The notes beneath the pieces were generated by a model that saw nothing but the letters and a program-made list of their open reading frames with translations, was not told where the DNA came from and made no database searches. A DNA stretch of 64,000 nucleotides, from NCBI RefSeq assembly GCF_034377285.1, contig NZ_CP139715.1, positions 1,338,501 through 1,402,500 on the forward strand. The letters run 5' to 3'. Position 1 is the first letter of the stretch. The number at the start of each line of letters is the position of its first letter. Positions 18,024-26,123 of this stretch are shown here, one piece after another. Source of the stretch: Thalassobaculum sp. OXR-137. GTDB lineage: Bacteria; Pseudomonadota; Alphaproteobacteria; Thalassobaculales; Thalassobaculaceae. The position numbers and the translations under genes are program-made.

Positions 18024-18736
18024 GGGGCGGTTCCGCGCTTCGCGGCGGGTTTCGCCGCCGCCGGCGGGATCGGCTCCAGGCCAAGCGCCCGGTCGGCTTC
18101 GTCGGTCACCCGGTTCAGCGCCTCCTCGATCCGCAGGCGGAACCCTTCGCGGTCGGCCGCCGCCTCGGTCACGTCGATGGGCGGACCGAAGACCACGATC
18201 CCCCGGGTGAAGGGCAGCGGCACGAGAAAGCGGTCCCAGGACCTGGCCTGGAATCGGGGGCGGGAACTGCAGGCGACCGGGATCACCGGAACCCCGCAGA
18301 TCCGCGCCGCCTCCACCACGCCGGGCTGGCATCGCATCCGCGGACCGCGGGGGCCGTCGGGGGTGATGCCGACCGGGATCCCATCGTTGAGCGCCCGCAT
18401 CATGCCGCGCAGGGCGCTGCCGGGGTTGCGGCGGGTCGACCCTTCGATCGGGCGCGACACGAAGGCGGCGAGGGCCTTGCCCAGCATGCGGCCGTCGCCA
18501 TGGGGGGAGTGCAGCATGGCGAGCGGGCGGCCCCGGCTCCAGCCGGCGGCGATCAGCCCGAGCCGGTTGTGCCAGAAGGCCGCGAGAAACGGCTTGCCGG
18601 TCTCCAGCATCGCCGCCGCCGCCGGATCGACCCGCTGCTCCACCCGGATCGTGGCCAGCAGCAGGCGGAGATAGCCGCGCAGCATCCAGGTGAGCACGGC
18701 GGTGCCCGCATCGCTCTTCAGGACGGATTTCAACAT
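18020..18736 (-). CDS. DUF374 lysophospholipid acyltransferase-family protein
   Basis: About 238 residues. FLAAFWHNRLGLIAAG near residue 57 and the following GITPDGPRGPRMRCQPG near residue 128 are typical of DUF374, a branch of the LPLAT/PlsC acyltransferases. An N-terminal amphipathic or membrane helix (TWMLRGYLRLLLATIRV) precedes them. Its position ahead of waaA and lpxK suggests acylation of lipid A or a precursor at the inner membrane, which is inference. The ATG at 18736 is preferred; a GTG at 18760 would add eight residues. Confidence 0.85.
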   Translation of the reverse strand: MLKSVLKSDAGTAVLTWMLRGYLRLLLATIRVEQRVDPAAAAMLETGKPFLAAFWHNRLGLIAAGWSRGRPLAMLHSPHGDGRMLGKALAAFVSRPIEGSTRRNPGSALRGMMRALNDGIPVGITPDGPRGPRMRCQPGVVEAARICGVPVIPVACSSRPRFQARSWDRFLVPLPFTRGIVVFGPPIDVTEAAADREGFRLRIEEALNRVTDEADRALGLEPIPPAAAKPAAKRGTAP

Positions 18737-18843
18737 GGGTTCGGCGGACGACCTCGGCACGGGGACGGCCCTGCCGGGCCGCGTTGGCGCCTTCTACCAC
18801 GCTCCGGGACGGCCCGCATGCCCGAGGCGGCGGGCCGGGACGC

Positions 18844-19470
18844 TCAGATCCGCTCGCTGAGCCAGATCGCCAGGCGGGAGCCGGCGGCGATCGCCGCGCG
18901 CATGACCGGATAGCCGACCGTCTCCTCGCCGCCATGCTCGCGGCCGATATCGGCGTGCTCCGCCTCTTCGGCGCGGAACGTCTCGATCGTCTCCTTCAGC
19001 GCCGCCTCGTCCTCGCCGAGGGACTCGTATTGCCGGCGGTAGTGGTCGTCGATCACCTCCTCCACCGCGATGGTGCAGGCCATGGCCGCCTTCTCGCCCA
19101 TCAGCGCGGTGCCGGCGCCGAGCGCGAAGCCGGCGACGTTCCAGAACGGGTGCAGCAGGGTCGGCCGGGCGCGCCGCTCGACGATCAGCTTCTCGAAGGC
19201 GGCGAGGTGTTTCTCTTCCTGCTGCTTCATGTGGCGGATGGTCTTGCCGCAGGGCTTGCGGCCGAGGATCGCGAGCTGACCCTCGTAGATCCGCTGCGCC
19301 CCGAATTCGCCGGCATGGTCGACCCGCAGGATCCGGTCGATCTGCGCGCGCTTGGACAGGTCGCCGGGCAGGCGGGGCCGGGCGGCAGGCTTCGGGCTGG
19401 CGGGCTTCGGGTTGGCGGATTTCGGGTTGGCGGATTTCGGGTTGGCGGATTTCGGGGCGGTGTCGGTCAT
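18844..19470 (-). CDS. coq7: COQ7-family demethoxyubiquinone hydroxylase with KSANP repeats
   Basis: A 208-residue di-iron hydroxylase for the C6 hydroxylation step of ubiquinone synthesis. All iron-ligand motifs are visible: DHAGEFGAQRIYEGQ near residue 51, EEKH near 85, AVEEVIDDHY near 138 and EEAEHADIGREHG near 170. The first 30 residues are an added tract with KSANP repeated three times, then degenerate KPASP units, encoded by a 15-base tandem repeat. The tract is not part of the catalytic fold. The gene follows dsbB by 3 bases on the same strand. Confidence 0.92.
   Translation of the reverse strand: MTDTAPKSANPKSANPKSANPKPASPKPAARPRLPGDLSKRAQIDRILRVDHAGEFGAQRIYEGQLAILGRKPCGKTIRHMKQQEEKHLAAFEKLIVERRARPTLLHPFWNVAGFALGAGTALMGEKAAMACTIAVEEVIDDHYRRQYESLGEDEAALKETIETFRAEEAEHADIGREHGGEETVGYPVMRAAIAAGSRLAIWLSERI
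19381..19455. repeat. 15-base tandem repeat inside coq7
   Basis: Three perfect copies of GTTGGCGGATTTCGG (19411-19455) and two diverged copies (19381-19410) encode KSANP/KPASP pentapeptides on the minus strand. The in-frame period of 15 bases allows copy number to change without breaking the gene. Confidence 0.85.
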
Positions 19471-19473
19471 GGC

Positions 19474-19962
19474 TCAGGCTCCCGGTCGGACTTCGTTCTG
19501 CTTCAGCATGGCGCGGACCGCCACGAGGGCAACCCCGAGCGCGAAGAGCACGTTCCATCCGGCCATGGAGATACCTAAGAGCGAGAACGCAATCTCGTCG
19601 CAGCGCACGATCGGGGCGCTCATGATCTGGGCGCGAAGGGCGGCCAGGTCATCGGTGCTGGACAATGAGCCGCAGCCGGACGTGCCTTCCCACCAGCCCT
19701 GCTCGACCCCCACATGGAATGCGCCAATGCCGCCGGAGACCAGGACGGCGAGGATTGCGAGGGCGGTCAGCGCCGCCGCGGCCGCCCGGTTGCGGCGCAG
19801 GGCGGCCGCCGCCACACCGAGCAGAATGGCGGCGACATAGGGCCAGCGCTGCCAGATGCACAGCACGCAGGGCTGCAGGTCGAAGCCGTACTGGGAGATC
19901 AGCGCGGCGATCAGGGCCGCCGCGGCGGCGCCGGCGACGAAGAGCGGGGTCACAGCAGCCAT
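19474..19962 (-). CDS. dsbB: Disulfide bond formation protein B
   Basis: A 162-residue membrane protein with four hydrophobic segments. The first redox pair is CVLC in LQPCVLCIWQRWPYVA near residue 32. The second periplasmic loop contributes cysteines in TSGCGSLSS near residue 97 and VRCDEIAF near residue 119. DsbB reoxidises DsbA and passes electrons to quinone. The second pair is widely spaced, as is common in alphaproteobacteria. It overlaps the upstream membrane-protein gene by 13 bases and precedes coq7, a quinone-synthesis gene. Confidence 0.88.
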   Translation of the reverse strand: MAAVTPLFVAGAAAAALIAALISQYGFDLQPCVLCIWQRWPYVAAILLGVAAAALRRNRAAAAALTALAILAVLVSGGIGAFHVGVEQGWWEGTSGCGSLSSTDDLAALRAQIMSAPIVRCDEIAFSLLGISMAGWNVLFALGVALVAVRAMLKQNEVRPGA

Positions 19963-20531
19963 TTGATCGCCACGAAGCCTCCCAGCAGGAGCACGAAGAA
20001 CACGGTGGTGATCAGCCCGAGATGCTTTTCCAGCAGCCGGCGGATCGGCGGGCCAAAGTACCAGAGGAGGCCGGCAACGGCGAAGAACCGGATGCCGCGG
20101 GCCAGAACCGAGGCGACGATGAAGATCAGCAGGTCGAGCCGTGTCAGACCGCTGGCGATGGTGATGACCTTGTAGGGGAAGGGCGTGACGCCGGCGCCGA
20201 ACACGACCCAGGCGCCCCAGTCGTTATACATGTCGGCGAAGGCGTCGAACTTGTCCGCCTTGCCGTAGAGTTCGAGAATCGGCTGGCCGATCGCGTCGAA
20301 GAACAGCGCGCCGATGGCGTAGCCGAGCAGGCCACCGAGGACGGAGGCGACGGTGGTGATCGCCGCGATCCGCCAAGCCTTCGAGCGGTCGGACAGGATC
20401 ATCGGGATCATCATCACGTCCGGCGGGATCGGAAAGACCGAGCTTTCCACGAAGGACACCAGCGCCAGCCACCTCTCGGCGTGCCGGTGGCCGGAAACCC
20501 GCAGGGTCCAGTCGTAAAAGGGACGGAGCAT
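19950..20531 (-). CDS. YqaA / DedA-related (VTT domain) membrane protein
   Basis: A 193-residue protein with about five hydrophobic segments. The block SFVESSVFPIPPDVMMIPM near residue 27 and the later GAGVTPFPYKVITIASG near residue 112 match the SNARE-associated/VTT (DedA, YqaA) family, whose members are linked to lipid scrambling and membrane homeostasis. The ATG at 20531 places the conserved start MLRPFYDWTLR. It is the first gene of the yqaA-dsbB-coq7 run and is divergent from the tRNA-Leu. Confidence 0.85.
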   Translation of the reverse strand: MLRPFYDWTLRVSGHRHAERWLALVSFVESSVFPIPPDVMMIPMILSDRSKAWRIAAITTVASVLGGLLGYAIGALFFDAIGQPILELYGKADKFDAFADMYNDWGAWVVFGAGVTPFPYKVITIASGLTRLDLLIFIVASVLARGIRFFAVAGLLWYFGPPIRRLLEKHLGLITTVFFVLLLGGFVAIKWLL

Positions 20532-20649
20532 GTCTCGGACCTCGGCAGGTGTCGGCGATGCGCGCTGCGATACCAGCCGGGGAGTGGGGCGGCAAGATGG
20601 CACGGGGGACCAGGCGGCGCTCTCCGGCGCGATCTGGGGCGCGATCCGA

Positions 20650-20678
20650 TTGACCGGGTGTCGCGCTCTGGGCATAGT
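20650..20678 (+). promoter_or_regulatory. Promoter of tRNA-Leu
   Basis: TTGACC at 20650-20655, a 17-base spacer and CATAGT at 20673-20678 give a good housekeeping promoter. Transcription would start about eight bases before the mature tRNA. Confidence 0.65.
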
Positions 20679-20692
20679 GCGCCCCGCCCGGC

Positions 20693-20779
20693 GCCCCCGT
20701 GGCGGAATTGGTAGACGCGACAGACTCAAAATCTGTTTTCCGCAAGGAAGTGTCCGTTCGAGTCGGACCGGGGGCACCA
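20693..20779 (+). tRNA. tRNA-Leu (anticodon CAA)
   Basis: An 87-base tRNA with a perfect 7-base acceptor stem (GCCCCCG with CGGGGGC). The D-arm is GGCGGAATTGGTAGACGC, and the anticodon loop CTCAAAA closes on ACAGA/TCTGT. A long variable arm (TTTCCGCAAGGAAG region) follows, as expected for class II leucine tRNA, then a T-arm with GTTCGAGTC. The 3' CCA is encoded. The anticodon reads UUG. The first gene of the galactolipid-like cluster ends 36 bases further on, on the other strand. Confidence 0.96.
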
Positions 20780-20814
20780 CGGATCTCTCCCTGCCGGCCG
20801 CCACCAGCGATGCT

Positions 20815-22101
20815 CTAGCCGTTCGGACGCTCGCCCGCGCTGGGATAGGCCATCGGGAAGCTGGGCTCCTCGGCGGTAGCGCGCCGCAATGCGGGGGCGG
20901 CGCCGGCGGGACCGCGCCGGAGGATCTCCGCGATGATCTCGGGGATCTGTCTCGCGGCGCTGTTGCGAAGTGGCATATCCGACGTGTTGTCGCGGTGATG
21001 GGCAGAGCCCGACAGCAGCGACGCCAGCGTCTCGGCGAACTGCTTCGGTGTCGAGAAAACGTCACCGGCGCCGTTCCGCTTGATCCACTTGAGGACCGCG
21101 TGCTCCTGCGGCAGGACGTTCGCCCGGTCGATCAGCAGCGGCAGGCCGAAGGCCAGCGCCTCGCTCACCGATAGCGGACCGGTCTTTCCCACGAAGACGT
21201 CGGCGACGGCCATGTAGCGGTGAACCTCGCGGGTGAAGCCTTTCACGACGGTGGGAAACGGCAGGCGGGCGGCGGCGACGGCTGACGCCAGCGCATCATT
21301 GCGACCGCACAGGAAGACCACCTGAGCCCGCGGCGGCGAGTCCCGCAGCGCCTCGGCCATCTCCAGCATCCGCCAACTTCCGTAACCGCCATAGAGCATG
21401 CACACCACCGGCAGATCCGGGTCGAGACCGAGCGCGCGGCGGGCCGCCGGGATATCCGCCGGCTTGGCTTCGAGAAACACCGGCCGGGTCAGCAGTCCGG
21501 ACATCGGGAACAGGCGATCGGCGGGGTGGCGTTTGCGCACCAGCTGGTCGTGGCAGACATCGGTTCCGGCGATCGCGTAGTAGCGATCGCCCTTCGGGAA
21601 CCACACATGCCGGTTCAACTCGGCCCAATCGGTCATCAGCACGGCGAACGGGACCCCACCCTTCCGATATCCGGCGAGACTGTCCGCAATCAGATGGTTG
21701 ATGACCGGGAGCACCGAGACGACGAGGTCGGGTTCGAGGCGCTCCCACAAATCGGCGAACGCCTGCCTTCCCCTGTTGCCGAGCAGGGCCACGTTCAGCA
21801 CGGCGCCGGCATAGAAGCCGAGACAGAAAAGGCCGGTCCGGCCCCGCCGCAGAATCAGGTCGTTGTAGGTCGCCTCGACGGTCCGCGAGGTGAACCGGGC
21901 GAAGAGGTCGAGGTCCGAAAGAACCTCCTGGTAGGCGTTCACCAGAGTCACACGGTATCCGCCGGTCGCGCACAGGATGTCGCGAAGCGCCTCGGCGGTC
22001 GCCCGGTGGCCGCCGCCGGCATCGGTGTAGACCACGACCACGTGGCGACTGCCGGCTGCATCGGACGCCGTCGGAAGGCCCGCCGGTGTCGCCTCGTTCA
22101 T
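20815..22101 (-). CDS. MGDG synthase-like glycosyltransferase (GT28)
   Basis: A 428-residue glycosyltransferase of the monogalactosyldiacylglycerol synthase type. The N-terminal domain opens with YTDAGGGHRATAEAL (residues 25-39), the signature of MGDG synthases and processive diacylglycerol glucosyltransferases. PDLVVSVLPVINH near residue 157 and VLMTDWAELNRHVWFPKGD near residue 180 match their acceptor and lipid-side blocks. The C-terminal GT28 domain has MLYGGYGS and the nucleotide-sugar site GKTGPLSVSEALAFGLPLL near residue 330. It should add galactose or glucose to diacylglycerol at the inner membrane. The galE and DGD-like genes nearby favour galactose. The ATG at 22101 is chosen as the last one before the conserved domain. 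Confidence 0.82.
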   Translation of the reverse strand: MNEATPAGLPTASDAAGSRHVVVVYTDAGGGHRATAEALRDILCATGGYRVTLVNAYQEVLSDLDLFARFTSRTVEATYNDLILRRGRTGLFCLGFYAGAVLNVALLGNRGRQAFADLWERLEPDLVVSVLPVINHLIADSLAGYRKGGVPFAVLMTDWAELNRHVWFPKGDRYYAIAGTDVCHDQLVRKRHPADRLFPMSGLLTRPVFLEAKPADIPAARRALGLDPDLPVVCMLYGGYGSWRMLEMAEALRDSPPRAQVVFLCGRNDALASAVAAARLPFPTVVKGFTREVHRYMAVADVFVGKTGPLSVSEALAFGLPLLIDRANVLPQEHAVLKWIKRNGAGDVFSTPKQFAETLASLLSGSAHHRDNTSDMPLRNSAARQIPEIIAEILRRGPAGAAPALRRATAEEPSFPMAYPSAGERPNG

Positions 22102-22450
22102 CGGCCCGATCCGAGCATGACGGCATTCGGATATCCGAGCGCGGTGCCGTGACCGAACTGCCTCACGCAAATCCTCATTCGACCCCCTCCAGACGGCGCC
22201 CCACCCGATCCAGTCAAACCGGTCGAACCCTGCGCGCTGTCCCTTCTGTTCCCGCAGTAGCGCAGTATAGCGTGTCCTCCCGACTCTGGAGTGAGACAGA
22301 TGGACACCTCCCACTGCGCTGGAACTGAAGGGTTTTTGTCGCCGGATACTAAAATTGAGACTACGATGCCGCTACTGATTAACCCGGCTGGTCTGGCGCC
22401 GTCGCTACCTTGAAGGGTGCGACCGGAGTTGGTCCCAGGAGGAGTCACCG
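22102..22450. other. 349-base divergent control region
   Basis: This gap separates the MGDG-synthase-like gene from the first radical SAM gene. The stretch 22330-22382 is clearly richer in A and T than its surroundings and is the probable promoter zone. I see no hexamer pair good enough to name, no RNA gene, and no small coding frame I trust. AGGAGG-like sequence at 22438-22443 serves the radical SAM start. Confidence 0.5.
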
Positions 22451-24196
22451 ATGCCAGCGCTGCCGGTTACGTCGAACGAAGGGGTTTCCGCAAGCCGCAA
22501 ACGGCTCGGGTTGCTGCTGATCAAGCCGTCCCAGTACGACGATGACGGCTACGTCATCCAGTGGTGGCGGTCCTACATCGTCACCAACGCATTGGCCGTC
22601 GTCGCCAGTCTGTTCAAGGATGCCGCAGACCGTCAGGCCCTGGGTCCGGACATCGCAATCGAGACCCGGCTGCTCGACGAGGTCGTCCAGTTCGTTCGGC
22701 CGGACGAACTGACGGGCTGGCTGGCCGAGTTCGATTACGCCGCGGTGTTGCTGGTGGCGGTCCAGACCAGCCAGTTTCCCCGGGCCCTGGCGATCGGGGC
22801 GGAGTTCCGGGCCGCGGGCTACCCGGTGATCATCGGCGGCGTCCATGTCAGCGGGACCTATGCGATGACGCCCGGATGGAAACCGGGCTTCGCCGGGGTC
22901 GAAGAGGCGGATGTCAGCCTGTTCGCCGGCGAGCTCGAACCCCATGTCGATTCGTTGCTGACCGATATCGTCAGCGGAACCGTCAAACCGTTCTACAACC
23001 ACCTCGCCAACAACGCCGATCTCGGCAAGGCGCCGACCCAGCGGGCGACCCACGACCTGGCGGCGAAGACCTTCGACCGTTATTACGGACTCGAGATCGG
23101 CCGCGGCTGCCCGTTCGTGTGCAGCTTCTGCACGATCATCAACTTTCACGGCCGCACGATGCGTCACCGCACCCTGGCCGATATCGAATCCTATCTGCGC
23201 GAATGCGCCGCCGGCGGCGGCCGCACCATGCTCATCACCGACGACAACTTCGCCCGCAGCCCGATCTGGCGCGACGTCTGCGGGATCTTCGCGCGTCTGC
23301 GCCGGGAACTCGGCATCGACTGGGACGTGACGATCCAGGTCGATGCCCTGGCCGTGCGGATCGACGGTTTCGTCGAGGCGTGCCAGGAAGCCGGGGTGAC
23401 GCGGATCTTCATCGGCATGGAATCCGTCCGGGCCGATAACCTGAAGGCCGCGGGGAAAGGCCAGAACAAGCTCCACCAGCTCCGCGACATGGTCATGACC
23501 TGGCGCCGCGCCGGCGTGATCATCTATGCCGGCATGATCGTGGGCCTGCCCAACGACACGCCGGAACGGATCGCCGAAGACGTCCGCATCCTGCAGGACG
23601 TCATCCCCGTCGATATCCTGTCGCCGTTTCTCTACACCCCCTTGCCCGGCTCCGCCGACCACAAGGACATGGTCACGGTCGGCATCCCGATGGACGAAGA
23701 CCTGAACCGGTACGAGACGGTCCATACGGTGATCGACCACCCGCTGATGAGCCGGGAGGTCTGGCAGGCGCTGTATTGGGACACGTGGCGGATGTTCTAC
23801 ACGCTGCCCCATCTGCGCACGACCATCGCCCGGGGCCTGAAGCACGGCCTGCCCATGGCCGCGTTGCGCAGCACCTATGTCTGCAGCAATACCGCGGCCT
23901 GTTTCGAGCGGGTGCATTCCGGCAATTCCGGGGCGGTCCGGTACCGCGACCGACGGACGCGGCGGGAAGGCTTTCCGAAAGCGCCGGCGGTTCCGCATGC
24001 GATCCGCCAGTTCACGCGGAATACGTGGATCCTGTCCCGGATCGGCGTGCGCCTGCTCTACGCCTACGGTCTGGAGCTGTTCCTGAGGTGGGAGCAGCGT
24101 CGCGGCCGGTTGGACCGGTACATTCCCGAAGAACAGGTGCCCGCGCCGGCTCATGACGCCGGAACGCCGTCGCCCGGGACAATCGCCGCCGAATAG
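22451..24196 (+). CDS. Cobalamin-binding-domain radical SAM protein, copy 1
   Basis: A 581-residue protein. Residues 15-190 form an N-terminal B12-binding-like domain (RLGLLLIKPSQYDDDGYVIQ, then VIIGGVHVSG near 122), without the DxHxxG cobalamin motif in recognisable form. The radical SAM core follows, with GCPFVCSFC supplying C220, C224 and C227 for the 4Fe-4S cluster. ITDDNFARS near residue 263 is like the DDNF block of hopanoid-methylase-type enzymes. A 150-residue C-terminal part is of unknown role. Enzymes of this architecture methylate or couple unactivated carbons, often in lipids. The substrate is unknown; the lipid gene neighbours suggest a lipid. Confidence 0.85.
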   Translation: MPALPVTSNEGVSASRKRLGLLLIKPSQYDDDGYVIQWWRSYIVTNALAVVASLFKDAADRQALGPDIAIETRLLDEVVQFVRPDELTGWLAEFDYAAVLLVAVQTSQFPRALAIGAEFRAAGYPVIIGGVHVSGTYAMTPGWKPGFAGVEEADVSLFAGELEPHVDSLLTDIVSGTVKPFYNHLANNADLGKAPTQRATHDLAAKTFDRYYGLEIGRGCPFVCSFCTIINFHGRTMRHRTLADIESYLRECAAGGGRTMLITDDNFARSPIWRDVCGIFARLRRELGIDWDVTIQVDALAVRIDGFVEACQEAGVTRIFIGMESVRADNLKAAGKGQNKLHQLRDMVMTWRRAGVIIYAGMIVGLPNDTPERIAEDVRILQDVIPVDILSPFLYTPLPGSADHKDMVTVGIPMDEDLNRYETVHTVIDHPLMSREVWQALYWDTWRMFYTLPHLRTTIARGLKHGLPMAALRSTYVCSNTAACFERVHSGNSGAVRYRDRRTRREGFPKAPAVPHAIRQFTRNTWILSRIGVRLLYAYGLELFLRWEQRRGRLDRYIPEEQVPAPAHDAGTPSPGTIAAE

Positions 24197-24211
24197 TCAA
24201 TTATTCGGCGG
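24186..24211 (+). other. Hairpin across the stop codon of radical SAM copy 1
   Basis: CCGCCGAATA at 24186-24195 pairs perfectly with TATTCGGCGG at 24202-24211 around a 6-base loop. The stem includes part of the TAG stop. No T-run follows, so this is more likely an mRNA-stability or attenuation element between the two paralogues than a full terminator. Confidence 0.55.
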
Positions 24212-24248
24212 TAGCCGAGCCAGAGTGCCGCGAACGGGGGCAGTACCG

Positions 24249-25994
24249 ATGACAGTCACATCGATCAAACCTGAGACCGAACGATCCTCCAGCAAGAAAC
24301 GGCTCGGCCTGTTGCTGATCAAGCCGTCGCACTACGACGACGACGGTTATGTCATCCAATGGTGGCGTTCGTTCGTGGTCAACAACGCCCTGGCCGTGAT
24401 GGGCAGCGTCATCAGCGACGCCGCCGACCGCCAGGCCGTGGGTCCGGATATCGACATCGAGCGGCGCCTGATCGACGAAGTGACCGAGGTGGTCCGCCCG
24501 GATCGGCTGATCGACTGGCTGGCCGAGTTCGATTACGCCGCGGTGTTGCTGGTGGCGGTCCAGACCAGCCAGTTTCCCCGGGCCCTCGACATCACCCGCC
24601 CGTTCGCCGCAGCCGGCTATCCGGTCATCATCGGCGGCGTCCATGTCAGCGGGGCGCTGGCCATGGTGCCGAACTGGGAACCGGCTTTCGCGGGTGCCTC
24701 CGAAGCCGGCGCCAGCCTGTTCGCAGGCGAGTTCGAACCGCATGTCGACGAGCTGCTGAACGACATCGTCGCCGGCAGCGTGAAGCCGTTCTACGACCGC
24801 TTAGCCAGCCCCGCCGATCTCGGCGTCTCCCCGCGTCAGCGCGCCGAACATGGCCTCGCCGCGCAGACGGTCGAGCGGCACTACGGCCTGGAGACGGGAC
24901 GCGGCTGCCCGTTCGTCTGCAGCTTCTGCACGATCATCAACTTTCACGGCCGGAAGATGCGGCACCGCCATGCCGAGGCCATCGAGGCGTACTTGCGGGA
25001 CTGCCATGCCCATGGCGGGCGCCACATCCTCGTCACCGACGACAACTTCGCCCGGAGCCCCGTCTGGCGGGAGGTCACGGCCACCCTCGAGCGCCTGCAG
25101 CGCGAGCTCAACGTCGAGTGGGACGTGGCGATCCAGGTCGACGCGCTGGCCTACCGGATCGACGGATTCGTCGATGCCTGCAAAGCCGCCGGCGTTAAGC
25201 GGGTGTTCATCGGCATCGAGTCGGTGCGGCCGGACAACCTGAAGGCCGCGGCCAAGGGACAGAACAAGCTCCACCTGATGCACGACATGGCGATGACCTG
25301 GCGCCGGGCCGGCGTGCTGATCTACGGCGCGATGATCGTCGGTCTGGCGAACGATACGCCCGAGCGCGTCGCCGAGGACGTCAGGATCCTGCAGGAGGAG
25401 ATCCCGGTCGATATCCTGTCCGCGTTCCTGCTGACCCCGCATCCCGGCTCCGCCGACCATAAACACGCGGTCGCGGCCGGTGTCGTAATGGACGACGACC
25501 TCAACCGCTACGATACGGTCCACCCGGTGGTCGACCATCCGATCATGTCCCGGGACGAGTGGGAGGCGTTGTACTGGGACACCTGGAAACGCTTCTACAC
25601 CAAGTCGTACATGAAGACGGTGATCGCCCGCGCCCTGCGGTACGGCGTCAAGCTCGACATCATCCGCAGCACGTTCGTCTGCGCCTATACGGCCTCGTGC
25701 TACGAGCGGGTGCACCCGCTGGACAGCGGCGGCCTGCGGTTCCGCGACCGGATGTCCCGCCGGCCGAACCTACCGCGTCCGGCTGCGATCCCACACGCGA
25801 TCCGCCAGTTCGCGACGAACACCGTCATGCTGACCCGGATCGCGAGCCTGCTGCTCTACGCCTACGGGTTGGAGCTGTATTTGCGGGTGGAGCGGGCGCG
25901 GGGCCGTCTGGATCTTCACACCCGCATCCGGACGACGCCGGAAGTCGAGGAGACCCCGACCCTGGCGCAGGCGCCGGTGGCCGCCGCGGAATGA
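24249..25994 (+). CDS. Cobalamin-binding-domain radical SAM protein, copy 2
   Basis: Also exactly 581 residues, and collinear with the preceding gene: the cluster cysteines fall at the same positions (C220, C224, C227). The two proteins are clearly paralogous, with blocks such as CTIINFHGR and TDDNFARSP shared and the ends diverged. A 72-base stretch (24515-24586) is identical in DNA to 22717-22788. Retention of two full-length copies suggests two related reactions or a heteromeric enzyme. The ATG at 24249 is used because it gives the same N-terminal layout as copy 1. The substrate is unknown, and a lipid is inferred from the neighbours. Confidence 0.85.
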   Translation: MTVTSIKPETERSSSKKRLGLLLIKPSHYDDDGYVIQWWRSFVVNNALAVMGSVISDAADRQAVGPDIDIERRLIDEVTEVVRPDRLIDWLAEFDYAAVLLVAVQTSQFPRALDITRPFAAAGYPVIIGGVHVSGALAMVPNWEPAFAGASEAGASLFAGEFEPHVDELLNDIVAGSVKPFYDRLASPADLGVSPRQRAEHGLAAQTVERHYGLETGRGCPFVCSFCTIINFHGRKMRHRHAEAIEAYLRDCHAHGGRHILVTDDNFARSPVWREVTATLERLQRELNVEWDVAIQVDALAYRIDGFVDACKAAGVKRVFIGIESVRPDNLKAAAKGQNKLHLMHDMAMTWRRAGVLIYGAMIVGLANDTPERVAEDVRILQEEIPVDILSAFLLTPHPGSADHKHAVAAGVVMDDDLNRYDTVHPVVDHPIMSRDEWEALYWDTWKRFYTKSYMKTVIARALRYGVKLDIIRSTFVCAYTASCYERVHPLDSGGLRFRDRMSRRPNLPRPAAIPHAIRQFATNTVMLTRIASLLLYAYGLELYLRVERARGRLDLHTRIRTTPEVEETPTLAQAPVAAAE

Positions 25995-26123
25995 TCCTGT
26001 CGGAATGCGGCGATGCCGTTGCCGAGGCGGCGAAGCGGCGCGCGGTACCTTCTGAAACCTCCGGGCCGACCCGGTTGCCGGCTGGTCCGGCCCCGGCGAC
26101 CCACCCAACCAGACCGATGCATC

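Noticed and set aside
22451..25994. Hopanoid methylase (HpnP/HpnR) identity
   Set aside because: The architecture is similar, but length, the C-terminal region and the context (no squalene-hopene cyclase or hpn genes) do not support that specific name.
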